Of a stretch of 64,000 nt of DNA, positions 9,436 through 18,123 are shown piece after piece. Both the position numbers and the translations under genes were made by a program. Numbering within the stretch: position 1 is the first letter of the stretch; each line of letters starts with the position of its first letter. The notes under the pieces were generated by a model, which saw nothing but the letters and a program-made list of their open reading frames with translations, made no database searches and was not told the DNA's origin. Source of the stretch: Microcoleus sp. FACHB-68 (lineage in GTDB: Bacteria; Cyanobacteriota; Cyanobacteriia; Cyanobacteriales; Oscillatoriaceae); assembly GCF_014695715.1 (NCBI RefSeq), contig NZ_JACJOT010000015.1:62001-126000 (forward strand). The letters are read 5' to 3'.

Positions 9436-9970
9436 ATCTGTTAATCTCCTAGGATTTGGGTTAATACAAATCTTGATACTACAATGAAAGACTGACGGTT
9501 TTGATTCGAGAGTATTGGAAAAAATAATATTAGACTGAAAATTGTCGCCCTGTCAATCCTAGGCAGCCATAAACCTAAGAGAATGTTTTAAAAGTGAAGA
9601 CGTATTGTAAGAAAGCTCACAAGGCTTAAGCTGAAATTTGTAGATACCGGCCAGGGCTGTTTCATTCTAGTTGAGTAGTGGATATGTTAGTAAAGTATCG
9701 TACTCATCCCCCGGAGTTGTATGTCTCAACTTGCCATTCTCGAAGCCTTTGCAGACTTGCCTAACACCTATCGCACCGAGTAACCGAATGGGATTCAAAT
9801 CTCTAACTAACAGCATCGGTACTTTTTAGAGGACTCAGACTAAATTTTGTTTGCTTATACTCCTTTGAAAACAGATGAATACAGATGCTTAATTCGTTGG
9901 GGCGAGGATTTATTTTTTTAACCGCAGATCAATCCAGATGTTGGTCATACTCTTTTTTGGGAAAAGGTTA
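9436..9970. other. Gene-poor flank of the IS630 element
   Basis: This 535-bp stretch lies between the pathogen-related-type gene and the IS630 copy. It holds the likely promoter of the former near its right-hand start. It also holds a short transposase-like start at 9721 and ATCTGCGG/CAGATG-type short repeats (about 9870-9945) like those inside the 3323-3456 element. No complete gene is seen. Confidence 0.6.
9721..9783 (+). pseudogene. Possible 5' remnant of a transposase
   Basis: An ATG opens a 20-codon frame MSQLAILEAFADLPNTYRTE followed by TAA. The wording ILEAFADLP resembles the N-termini of ISAs1-like transposase genes in filamentous cyanobacteria, as I recall them. No continuation is found downstream in any frame. 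If correct, only the first codons survived; it may equally be a chance short ORF. Confidence 0.3.
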
Positions 9971-9980
9971 TACCAATTCT

Positions 9981-10547
9981 CTAAACGTTAACTACAGATA
10001 GAGCCTCAAGAATATAGGCTCTTCCCGCTATTGATTTAATAACTTCTTTCGTCAATTGTTCCAGTTGTTTACTAATTAAACTCCTCAACTCATCTAAAGT
10101 CTTTGGTAATTCCCATCTCAAACCTCGCTTAAGATACTGCCACACTTGTTCTATTGGGTTTGATTCCGGTGTGTGCGGCGGCTGAAACATTAAAATAATG
10201 TTATTCGGTATTTTCAGTTTTTTCGCTTTATGAAACCTGACATTATCTAATTGAATAATCAATACGCTATCCGGAAATCTTTGGGCTACCAATTCTAAAA
10301 ATATCTGAAAGCATTGACTATTCAAATGGGTAAACTCATAAAAGAAATGCTCTCCGGTTTCGGGTTCAACCACCCCATATATATATGTTCCTTGGAATTT
10401 CCATTGCACTTTTCCTATGGGTTTTACCCCCGGGCAAGTAATTCTTCTGCCACTTATTGTTTTTAGTCCTATTCGGGTTTCATCTTGACAGAAAAATCTG
10501 ATCTTTTTCCCTAACCCCATGATGGTTACTGCTATTACGCTCAGCAT
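9981..10547 (-). CDS. IS630 transposase, DDE catalytic part (ORF B)
   Basis: C-terminal catalytic half of the IS630/Tc1-mariner-type transposase. First Asp is in CQDETRIGLK, second Asp in IQLDNVRFHKAKKL, and the Glu in PPHTPESNPIEQVWQYLK; all three acidic residues are present. The real reading probably enters from ORF A by a -1 shift. In that frame the sequence is open upstream of the ATG at 10547 and adds FLENLA. Translation from the ATG alone would give a catalytic part without the DNA-binding domain. Confidence 0.9.
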   Translation of the reverse strand: MLSVIAVTIMGLGKKIRFFCQDETRIGLKTISGRRITCPGVKPIGKVQWKFQGTYIYGVVEPETGEHFFYEFTHLNSQCFQIFLELVAQRFPDSVLIIQLDNVRFHKAKKLKIPNNIILMFQPPHTPESNPIEQVWQYLKRGLRWELPKTLDELRSLISKQLEQLTKEVIKSIAGRAYILEALSVVNV

Positions 10548-10558
10548 GGCTAGGTTTT

Positions 10559-11062
10559 CTAAAAAGTTTTTTTAAAATCTTTTAATCTTTCCTCTGACTG
10601 TTCTGTGCTTTTTGGTCTGGCTATTTTTGGGGCGGCTTTGAGTCGATAATATACTAATTGATGGACTGTTTTATAATTGGCTTCTATCCCTAGCTTCTCT
10701 CTCAACCATGAGCAAATTTCTCCATAACTGTCGAATCCCCTTGGCGACTGGAGTTTTTTCTGTAGTTCTTTTTCTGCCCACGCTGGGATTTTTCTAGGTC
10801 TTCCTGTGCTGACTTTTTTCGCTAAAAGTTCAATGAGTCCTCCTTGACGGTATTTGGTTAACCAATCTTGGACTGTGACTCGATTTCTGCCAATCAGTTC
10901 TGCGGCTTCTTTGACCGTTTTAGCTTTTTTTGTTTTGAGTAGGTACAACACTTGTAATCTTTCTTTTCCTGATGCGGTTTTTTCTTGGCTCAGTCGTTTT
11001 TTGAGTTCGCTTTCACTTTCTGTGATTTCTAGCTGATAAACTCCTGCCATTTTTTTCCTCAA
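10559..11062 (-). CDS. IS630 transposase, helix-turn-helix part (ORF A)
   Basis: N-terminal DNA-binding half. KTVKEAAELIGRNRVTVQDW is a helix-turn-helix, and GRPRKIPAWAEKELQK followed by the winged-helix-like GFDSYGEICSWLREKLGI completes the region. The frame ends in LKDFKKTF just after an A7-C-T5 run (10562-10574 on the + strand). This run is a plausible -1 slippage site joining it to ORF B. Start MRKKMAG at 11062; the second Met four codons in is an alternative. Confidence 0.88.
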   Translation of the reverse strand: MRKKMAGVYQLEITESESELKKRLSQEKTASGKERLQVLYLLKTKKAKTVKEAAELIGRNRVTVQDWLTKYRQGGLIELLAKKVSTGRPRKIPAWAEKELQKKLQSPRGFDSYGEICSWLREKLGIEANYKTVHQLVYYRLKAAPKIARPKSTEQSEERLKDFKKTF

Positions 11063-11125
11063 ACTCTATTCAACGTACTATTCTATCCGATGCGTAGTAC
11101 CTATTTCAAGAACTGGTATTACTAG

Positions 11126-11420
11126 GGCTGGGATGAAATGAGATAGGCCGTGCAAGAATACTGCTGGTCTTTTTGTATCTTTTTCTTTTAACAAGTTTGG
11201 GAGTATATTGATTGATAAGTTGTTAGTGGGATGAACTGCGTTCTTAGGGAACCACTGCACCAGATAGGAGACATCATTGCTGAGCGATACCGGCTCATCA
11301 ATCTTTTAGGGCAGGGTGGAAACGATTTAGAAAACACAAGTCTCTTTCCAGAGTTCACGAGGTGAAAGTAAGAGAGTGAAAGATAGAAGTGAAAAGTTGA
11401 GTGTTTGCCTGGTAATTATC
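11126..11420 (+). pseudogene. Chimeric scar: kinase 5' copy fused to DUF4349 3' copy
   Basis: Bases 11126-11319 match the upstream region and first codons of the kinase gene at 14778-14969. This covers the GTATCTTTTTCTTTTAACAAG stretch, the start context and codons for EPLHQ-GDIIA-RYRL through GQGG. At 11321 the match switches abruptly to the 3' end of the DUF4349 gene (8511-8609): AACGATTTAG, AAAACACAAG, GAAAGTAAG and GGTAATTATC. The kinase frame therefore stops at a TAG (11328-11330) after about 32 codons. The segment records a duplication-deletion event joining copies of two genes that now lie about 6 kb apart. Both halves have drifted, so it is not recent. Confidence 0.8.
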
Positions 11421-11459
11421 GAGGAGATTCTTCCTTTAGCCTTAAAATTCTGGCAAAAA

Positions 11460-13043
11460 TTAGAGGTGAGAATCAGGCAGATCGCTTGCCGGCAAAGTTT
11501 CGGGTGATTGTTCTGTTGGTGTTTGTTCTAAAGGCTCAGCTTCTTCAAGGATGAATGGTTGAAAACGAATATCACCCGGTTCAATGGCTAGCCTTCGCCA
11601 CCAAGCTGGTAACAGAAGCTGCCAAAACTTACCCAGAGAGACAGCGCGTTGCTCATGAACAAAAACCAAAGGCAGGAGAGCAACCAGCCGCAGGACGGCT
11701 GAGAGGGCAAACAGCCCCGGCAAGCCATTGAACTCACTGACAGTTGCGAGAAAGCCACCAAGCGTGATTCCCATTGCGCCGGTGACACCAGGAACCGCCG
11801 CCGCGATCGCAAAGTAAATAGACTGATTTCGCAGGGGTGCCACTCCCATCAAAAGATTGCTGCTGCACAGATCAATTGCTGCCCATGTCCCACCGCCGAC
11901 GATATGCAACAGGGGGAACCAAACCCAAAGGAAAATTGGGGCAGTTCCAGCTTCCAGCCAGAGTAGCGGTGTTAGCGCTACCAAAACCCCGACGGCGATC
12001 ATCAGGGGCCGATTTCCCACCCGATCAGCCAGTTTCCCCCAGAAAACTAGCATTAGCAAGTTAGCACCGGCTCCTAAGCTGCCATAAAGCGTAACCACGC
12101 TGACATCTATTGCTAAGTCATCGAGCAGATAGAGGTTAAAGAAGGGTGCGCTAACATTGACCGCAAAGCTCCATAGAGCAGAGTAAAGCAAAAACTTCAA
12201 ATAATTGGCGTCTTTGAGGAAGCTAAAAACACTCCCTGTGGACGACTTTTGGGCGGTATCTGAATGGGTGAGATGTACTAGCTGCGGGTTCACATCGGCC
12301 ATAAAGAACTGAAAGCACAGGCTGACTAACCCCACCGCAATCGCTAGAACTAAGACAGCGCTGTAACCTTGGAGCGTTCCACCAGGCCACTTTGAGATCA
12401 CTAAACCCACCACCGGCACACCAATAAGATTGGTCAAGCTGATCGCACTGTTGCGAAAGCCAAAATACCGGCCCCGCAATCGCTGAGGGACTAAGGCAGC
12501 CAACCAGCTGAACCAAGAAGCTCGGCCCAAAGCTTCCATGATATTGGTGATCCAAATAATGGCCAGTGTTAGCTGCACCAGCCGGTGGTTAGTGATATGA
12601 AACGAGCCTCCGAACCAAAGTGCCGGCACGAGAATCAACCACAGCAGTCGTGATGGGCCGAAAATCCAGATGGAATACCAGTGCCGGCTTTTCATCCGAT
12701 CTGCTATATATGCTCCTAACGGTTGCAGCAGATTCGTTAACTGAGGAATCGAGGCTAGCATCCCGATTTCTACAGGACCGGCACCTAAACCGAGCAAGAA
12801 ATTGCTGAGCAATGCGCCGCCGATGATGCTGTAAAAAATCGTGGCGAAGATACCTTCGAGCGTTATTGCTTTCAGGCTTGAGCGAATTGCCGGCTTAGAA
12901 ATTTTTTGAGGCGCGTTTGCCAGAAGTGCTGTCTCTGATGATGCCCGATCTTCTTGGATTTCCTGAAGGGTAAGAGGGATTGCTTCCCCTAAGCTCTCAT
13001 TTTCGACTTGACTGAATATACTAGACAGCCAATTTTTTAGCAT
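11460..13043 (-). CDS. MFS transporter (paralogue of 56232-57761)
   Basis: 527-aa inner-membrane protein of the major facilitator fold with about 12 hydrophobic segments; substrate unknown. The cytosolic N-terminus of about 65 aa precedes the first helix. IRSSLKAITLEGIFATIFYS, LQPLGAYIADRMKSRHWY, LRGRYFGFRNSAISLTNLIG and GGTWAAIDLCSSNLLMG align with the same blocks in the protein at 56232-57761. The central loop and the tail after about residue 470 are hydrophilic and divergent. The promoter must lie in the AT-rich gap 13044-13363. Confidence 0.88.
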   Translation of the reverse strand: MLKNWLSSIFSQVENESLGEAIPLTLQEIQEDRASSETALLANAPQKISKPAIRSSLKAITLEGIFATIFYSIIGGALLSNFLLGLGAGPVEIGMLASIPQLTNLLQPLGAYIADRMKSRHWYSIWIFGPSRLLWLILVPALWFGGSFHITNHRLVQLTLAIIWITNIMEALGRASWFSWLAALVPQRLRGRYFGFRNSAISLTNLIGVPVVGLVISKWPGGTLQGYSAVLVLAIAVGLVSLCFQFFMADVNPQLVHLTHSDTAQKSSTGSVFSFLKDANYLKFLLYSALWSFAVNVSAPFFNLYLLDDLAIDVSVVTLYGSLGAGANLLMLVFWGKLADRVGNRPLMIAVGVLVALTPLLWLEAGTAPIFLWVWFPLLHIVGGGTWAAIDLCSSNLLMGVAPLRNQSIYFAIAAAVPGVTGAMGITLGGFLATVSEFNGLPGLFALSAVLRLVALLPLVFVHEQRAVSLGKFWQLLLPAWWRRLAIEPGDIRFQPFILEEAEPLEQTPTEQSPETLPASDLPDSHL

Positions 13044-13363
13044 ATAAATATTTAATTAGTATGAGTTTGTATTGCCTGACACAAATATCTAAACTTATAA
13101 GCCAATTGTGATTGTAACTGTATTCGTTTTCTGTAGATTCTTCCAAAGGAATGATTTTTAGATGAAATTAGTTTGTATTATTTTATACAAAATTTTGGAT
13201 AACAAGAAAAATTCTTTCTCCTTGATGTTTTGATTTATTAGCTATGTTTGAGGTTTTATTGCTTTTTATTAGCTAGCTTTGAAATTAAAAATTTATTTCA
13301 ATTTATACAAAAAAATGCTGGCATTGTTGTCATACCACCAGCCTTTGGCTTTGTGTCAAAATT
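13044..13363. other. AT-rich intergenic gap
   Basis: 320 bp between the MFS start and the 3' end of the serine hydrolase, both on the minus strand. It is strongly AT-rich. It should contain the MFS promoter, but I see no confident -35/-10 pair, repeat or RNA. Confidence 0.5.
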
Positions 13364-14563
13364 TCATTTATTTAAGAATCGCTTTTTCTTTCTGCAAGCC
13401 TTCTCTAAAACCTCACAAACTTTTTTCAAATTAGCCCATTCCGAGTTACTCATCGCCACAAATGCCAGACGTTCATCTGGATAAATTATGAAGCGGGTTC
13501 TCGTTTTTGGCTGAGCGCCGATAGCGACAATACGGTTTCTACCTTCGCCGCTTTTCAAAAGAACATCTTTTTTAAACTGTGCCGGCAGCAGATCTTCTCG
13601 ATTCATCAACCCGTTGCAATATTGTGCCAAATTTTCAACGGTGGAAATAAACCCGCCAGCCGGTAATCTCCAACTCACATCTTTACTTTCAACTCTTGCA
13701 TATTCTTTCGTTTTTTCATTATAAATATATCCAATTGCCCGACGTGGAATATTCACCCATTCCCAATCTGGTTGAAAGCAACTTTCTGATAAATAACCGG
13801 CTTCAGGGTGATTGGGAATGGATGCCGGTGTCATACCAAACGGCACGGCTATTTTGTCACGCACTTTTTCCCAATAAGACTGAGATGTATTGCCGGCACG
13901 CTCAATCACCATTCCCGCAAGGGTGTAGCCGTAAACGGAATAACTGTATTGAGTGCCGGGAATATAAAGCAAATGATCGGGATCATTCCAAAAATATTCT
14001 CCTGCCCAAAAGATGCCGGTGTTAACATTGGGATCATTAATTAAATGATCTGGAGGAACACCCGCTTCATTTGGACCATTCCTAAAGTCTTTGATCCCTG
14101 AAGTATGGTTAAGAAGCATTCGAGGGGTAATGTATAAGCTCGGAGAATTGGGAAGCGGTTGTCTCTGAAACTTGCCATTTTCTAAGGGATAAGCGTAACT
14201 ATTTGGGAATTTATATTCAGGCACATAATTTCTTACGTCTGTATCGAGATCGAGGGTGCCGGCAAACACAGCTTGCATTGCTGCAACACTTGTTACTGAT
14301 TTTGACAGGGACGCCCAACGGAACATGGTTTTATGAGCTTCCACCGGCACTTTGTTTTCAAAGTCTTCGTAGCCATAACCTTTTAAATAAATAATTTCTT
14401 CATCTTTAACGATGCCAATAGCTAGCCCGTAAAGTTCTTGTTTGCCCATTTCTATCTGCACTGCCCGATCAATTTCCAGATCGTTGGAGTAAGGGTTTGA
14501 CGTGTTTTCTTCTTTTACTTTATAAGGGCTATTAGGCTGATTCCAAGAAAAGAATTTTTTCAA
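13364..14563 (-). CDS. Serine hydrolase of the class C beta-lactamase/DD-peptidase fold
   Basis: 399-aa PF00144-type protein; likely a peptidase or esterase rather than a true beta-lactamase. The nucleophile motif S-x-x-K is SLSK at residues 85-88 in MFRWASLSKSVTSVAAMQ. HTSGI follows in LLNHTSGIKDF. The second motif, usually Y-x-N, reads YSV in QYSYSVYGYTLAGMVIE, so the Asn is replaced by Val. The third, H/K-T-G, is not recognisable (near residue 360 it reads IVAIGAQPKTRTRF). No signal peptide is visible, although relatives are usually exported. It is divergent from the kinase gene, across a 316-bp gap. Confidence 0.82.
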   Translation of the reverse strand: MKKFFSWNQPNSPYKVKEENTSNPYSNDLEIDRAVQIEMGKQELYGLAIGIVKDEEIIYLKGYGYEDFENKVPVEAHKTMFRWASLSKSVTSVAAMQAVFAGTLDLDTDVRNYVPEYKFPNSYAYPLENGKFQRQPLPNSPSLYITPRMLLNHTSGIKDFRNGPNEAGVPPDHLINDPNVNTGIFWAGEYFWNDPDHLLYIPGTQYSYSVYGYTLAGMVIERAGNTSQSYWEKVRDKIAVPFGMTPASIPNHPEAGYLSESCFQPDWEWVNIPRRAIGYIYNEKTKEYARVESKDVSWRLPAGGFISTVENLAQYCNGLMNREDLLPAQFKKDVLLKSGEGRNRIVAIGAQPKTRTRFIIYPDERLAFVAMSNSEWANLKKVCEVLEKACRKKKRFLNK

Positions 14564-14879
14564 AGTTTTTTGTAAAGGTTGATTTTTTTTACTGTAGATG
14601 ATAGCGCAGCGGGCCGTGAGACATACGCCGATGATAGCGCAGCGGGCCGTTAGGCAGATACAAATGATTAATCATTATAGATGATTGCAGATAGGGTTAA
14701 CCGACAAATGGTGTATGCTTCTCAGTAGGTTATCGTTAATATTTGTATTTTTTTATTAAAAATTTTGCAGAAAAGAGGCTGGGATGAGATAAGAGAAGTT
14801 GTAAAAATGCCAATTCTCTGTTTGTATCTTTTTCTTTTAACAAGTTTGAGAGTATATTAATTGATGAGTTGTTAGTGGG
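14564..14879. promoter_or_regulatory. Divergent promoter region with 21-bp direct repeat
   Basis: This gap separates the hydrolase (minus) from the kinase (plus) and must hold both promoters. The 21 bases at 14597-14617, starting GATGATAGCGCAG and ending GGGCCGT, recur exactly at 14630-14650, a 33-bp period. The region from 14778 onward is the one copied to 11126. No clear sigma-70 boxes are called. Confidence 0.5.
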
Positions 14880-16250
14880 ATGCGCTGCGCTCTTATGGAA
14901 CCACTGCACCAGATGGGAGACATCATTGCTGACCGATACCGGCTCACCAATATTTTAGGGCAGGGTGGGATTGGTATCACTTATGAAGCTGAAGATCAGG
15001 AAACCGGCAAGCGAGTGGCACTGAAGGAAGTATCACTACGCCGGCTGAGGGATTGGAAGGTTCTAGAATTGTTTGAACGAGAGGCGCGGGTACTCTCAGA
15101 ACTCAATCATCCAAGCATTCCGGCTTACTTAGATTACTTTCAGGTGGATACCGCCAGTGATCGTAGTTTCTATTTGGTTCAGGAAATTGCACCGGGGAAG
15201 TCACTCTCGGCGCTAGTAGAAGCCGGCTGGCGGGCGTCGGAAGGTGAAGCGCAAAAACTGGCAATTCGAGTGTTAGAAATCCTTAGCTATCTGCACAGTT
15301 TAACGCCGCCGGTGATTCACCGAGATATTAAGCCACAAAATATTATTCTGGCGGAAGATGGGCAAGTTTCTTTAGTTGATTTTGGGGCGGTACAAGACAC
15401 TTACCGGCATACATTTGCCGGCAGCAGTACGGTAGTGGGTACTTATGGATATATGGCACCGGAACAATTTCGGGGGCACGCAGAACCGGCAACAGATTTG
15501 TACGGTTTAGGGGCAACTTTATTATTTTTGCTAACACACCAATCGCCGGCAGATTTGCCCCAGCGCCGGCTTAAAATTGAATTTCGCTCTCAAGTTAACA
15601 TCTCAGATGACTTTGCCGGCTGGATAGAAACCCTCATTGAGCCGGCTGTGGAAGATCGGTTCACTTCAGCAAAGGAAGCGCTGGCAGTGCTATTAGGTGA
15701 ACGAGAAATGATTTATCCTCGATCATCCACTCTTCAGCAACCAGCCGGTAGTCGCATCGTTTTGAACAAAACTGCCTCACGTTTAGTTGTAGATATTCCA
15801 CCTTATAGATTCCACGATTCTCTTACCCTAGTCATCGAAGGTGTATTTATCAGCTTCTATGTATTGATGATATGTTGGGTAATTTTCTACATAAGTTCAG
15901 GAATAATCTCCTTGTTACCCTTGCTTGATATGTCATTCAGGTTTGCTGTGGGAATTCCAGGAGTAATTATTTGCGTGAGTGCGATAGAATCTTGCCTGTC
16001 CAGGATCATTCTTAGTGAGCAATTAGAGATAGACCTGCAAACCTTCCGGCTGCGTTGGAAGTTACTGGGTGTTGTTAGTCACCAAGTCAAGGGACGAACG
16101 GAAAATATAGAACTTCGCTGCGATCCTTTTTCTGGCACTTTAGTAGAGGGAGCGAAAAAGTACCGTTTTGGAACAAAGTTAATGCCGGCGGAAAAAGAAT
16201 GGTTAGTGGCGGAATTAAATAATTTTCTGGGAAAACTACGGTACAAGTAG
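14880..16250 (+). CDS. Membrane-anchored Ser/Thr protein kinase (Hanks type)
   Basis: 456 aa. The kinase domain spans residues about 18-280. It has the Gly-rich loop LGQGGIGITYEAED, the catalytic Lys in RVALKEVSL, VIHRDIKPQNIIL, DFGAVQ in place of DFG-x-x, and GTYGYMAPEQFRG. All catalytic residues are present. Two or three hydrophobic segments follow (VIEGVFISFYVLMICWVIF and FAVGIPGVIICVSAI). A C-terminal globular part (LEIDLQTFRLRWKLLG) looks like a small PH-like domain on the cytosolic side. The second ATG at 14895 is an alternative start; in the scar copy that codon is AGG. Substrates are unknown. Confidence 0.9.
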   Translation: MRCALMEPLHQMGDIIADRYRLTNILGQGGIGITYEAEDQETGKRVALKEVSLRRLRDWKVLELFEREARVLSELNHPSIPAYLDYFQVDTASDRSFYLVQEIAPGKSLSALVEAGWRASEGEAQKLAIRVLEILSYLHSLTPPVIHRDIKPQNIILAEDGQVSLVDFGAVQDTYRHTFAGSSTVVGTYGYMAPEQFRGHAEPATDLYGLGATLLFLLTHQSPADLPQRRLKIEFRSQVNISDDFAGWIETLIEPAVEDRFTSAKEALAVLLGEREMIYPRSSTLQQPAGSRIVLNKTASRLVVDIPPYRFHDSLTLVIEGVFISFYVLMICWVIFYISSGIISLLPLLDMSFRFAVGIPGVIICVSAIESCLSRIILSEQLEIDLQTFRLRWKLLGVVSHQVKGRTENIELRCDPFSGTLVEGAKKYRFGTKLMPAEKEWLVAELNNFLGKLRYK

Positions 16251-16329
16251 GCGATAGGCGGTAGGCTTAGGGGCGATAGGAAACCAGAAAGCCTATTATT
16301 TGTTGCTAGCTTGCCTACTGCCTGACAGA
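16251..16329. repeat. Heptamer-type repeat spacer
   Basis: GGCGATAGGCGGTAGGCTTA and related GCGATAGG units follow the kinase stop directly. They form a short degenerate STRR before the next gene. Confidence 0.6.
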
Positions 16330-18060
16330 ATGCGATTTTTTCAACATTACCTAGCGCTGGCTGGGGTGATTGCCTTGGGCGGTGTCCTGCGCTTCGCTCA
16401 GCTTGACTTCAAATCCCTGTGGCTGGATGAAGTGATTACCGCTTTGTTCAGCTTGGGACGCAACTACTATGACATCCCCCTGGATGCAGTGTTTAAGATT
16501 GAACAATTAAAGGAAATTTTTACACTAAATCCAGAAACCACCTGCAACCAAATTTCTCACAACCTTGCCATTCAATCAACACATCCGCCACTATTTTTTT
16601 GCTTGATGCATCGCTGGTTGATTTGGCTGAATCAGTTTAACTGGCTTTCTGCATCTGACGGAAATTGGGAGTTAGCATGGCAGTTACGATCTCTGCCGGC
16701 ATTATTCGGTGTGGCTTCAATTGCTGCGGTTTATTGGCTAAATCGTCTTGCTTTCTCCCCGGCAGCAGGATTAATTGCGGCTGCTGTTATGGCGGTTTCT
16801 CCTTATAGCGTTTACCTGTCTCAAGAAGCACGACACTACACGCTGCCGGTGTTATTAATTACCCTGGCTTTAGTAGCATTAACTCTCATTCAGCAAGACT
16901 TTGATAACCGGCAGCGCAGCCGACCTCTTATTTGGGCGAGTTGGGTTATTGTTAACACCCTTGGTCTTTATGTTCACTACTTTTTTATTCTTGCCCTAAT
17001 CGCCCAACCGCTCGTTTTAATTTTTAATGTTAGCTCCCCCAGCCGAAATCTAAAATACAAACTGCAAAATAGTTTAATTTTTGGGTTTCTGCCCTTTGCC
17101 TTGTTTATCCCTTGGTTGCCAATTTTGATCGGTCATTTTGGGCGTTCTGAAACCAATTGGCTACCGCAACCCCACAATATTGCCCCGTTCTATCAAACCC
17201 TTGCCGGCTGGCTGACAATGGTTGTGATGCTGCCGGTGGAAAAGCAACCTCTTTGGATTATAATTCCTGCCGGCTTCTTCATACTTTTGTTCGGATTGGG
17301 GATGGGATGGCTTTTTTTTGCGGGATTGAAAAAACTCTGGGGCAATTCAGAAACCCTGCCGGCAACCCGAACTCTGCTTAGCTTCACACTTTGGGTGCTG
17401 CTGGCATTTCTGGCAATTGTTTATCTATTAAACAAGGATATTACGATTGCCCCTCGATATCACTTTGTCTACTATCCTGCTTTTTGTGCCTTACTCGGAG
17501 CAAGCCTTTGGAAAATGCAAAATGCCCGCGTGAAAATGCCCAAAAAAAGGCCGTTAACACGATGGATTACACCCTTTACACTGTTATTGGTTGGCATCAT
17601 TAGTTGCCTTTGTGTTACTTCTGATTTAGCTTTTAAAAAGCCTTTTCATCCCCAGCGAGTTGGGCTAGATATGAGCTTAGAGCCGGCTATTTCCCGCCTA
17701 GTTGTCGTGGCATATAAAACCTTTCAAGATGTAGCGCTAGGGGTGAGCTTTGCTTTAGAAATTCACAAACATGATCTCCCTGAAAATGCCGGTTCTTATA
17801 TGGCTTTTTTGCAGCAGGAAACAGATTACGAGCAAGTTTGGCAAAACTTATCTCAACTACCACTGCCGGCACTCCCGCTCAATTTGTGGGTGGTTGCACC
17901 CGAATTGCTGCAACAACAAGACTATCCACAGCAGCTATTTGCCTTAACACCACTCACCGCTGAGTCTCAGCAAATTGTTTGTACAATCGATGCCGCCCAT
18001 TATTACCGCGTGGGTGTTCCTTATCAGCTATACCGTTGTCTGCCGGGAGAGAGGAAGTGA
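16330..18060 (+). CDS. Polytopic membrane glycosyltransferase (ArnT/GT39-like)
   Basis: About 576 aa with roughly ten membrane spans. The N-terminal signature RFAQLDFKSLWLDEVIT carries the acidic pair (D-E) that lipid-linked-sugar transferases of the GT-C class use in the first periplasmic loop. SVYLSQEARHYTLPVLLITL is the second conserved loop (EARHY). This family transfers sugars from polyprenyl-phosphate carriers to glycans, lipids or proteins at the periplasmic face; the acceptor cannot be predicted. The ATG at 16330 (MRFFQHYLALAG) is preferred to an in-frame TTG at 16300, which would fall in the repeat spacer. Confidence 0.85.
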   Translation: MRFFQHYLALAGVIALGGVLRFAQLDFKSLWLDEVITALFSLGRNYYDIPLDAVFKIEQLKEIFTLNPETTCNQISHNLAIQSTHPPLFFCLMHRWLIWLNQFNWLSASDGNWELAWQLRSLPALFGVASIAAVYWLNRLAFSPAAGLIAAAVMAVSPYSVYLSQEARHYTLPVLLITLALVALTLIQQDFDNRQRSRPLIWASWVIVNTLGLYVHYFFILALIAQPLVLIFNVSSPSRNLKYKLQNSLIFGFLPFALFIPWLPILIGHFGRSETNWLPQPHNIAPFYQTLAGWLTMVVMLPVEKQPLWIIIPAGFFILLFGLGMGWLFFAGLKKLWGNSETLPATRTLLSFTLWVLLAFLAIVYLLNKDITIAPRYHFVYYPAFCALLGASLWKMQNARVKMPKKRPLTRWITPFTLLLVGIISCLCVTSDLAFKKPFHPQRVGLDMSLEPAISRLVVVAYKTFQDVALGVSFALEIHKHDLPENAGSYMAFLQQETDYEQVWQNLSQLPLPALPLNLWVVAPELLQQQDYPQQLFALTPLTAESQQIVCTIDAAHYYRVGVPYQLYRCLPGERK

Positions 18061-18123
18061 GTGTGGAATGGGAGATTTAGGAGTCTCCCATAAAATAGGG
18101 AATTAAATGCGCTTTAGCTGAGC

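Larger units (their letters stand above)
9971..11118 (-). mobile_element. IS630-family insertion sequence
   Basis: Two consecutive minus-strand frames (11062-10559 and 10547-9981) make up the transposase. The ends match as imperfect inverted repeats: TACCAATTCT at 9971-9980 against AGAACTGGTA at 11109-11118, one mismatch in ten. IS630 elements insert at and duplicate TA; a TA occurs at both outer ends (9971-9972 and 11117-11118), so the exact boundary is ambiguous by 2 bp. The length of about 1.15 kb is normal for the family. The catalytic triad is complete, so the copy may be active. It inserted 7 bp from the chimeric scar at 11126. Confidence 0.88.
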
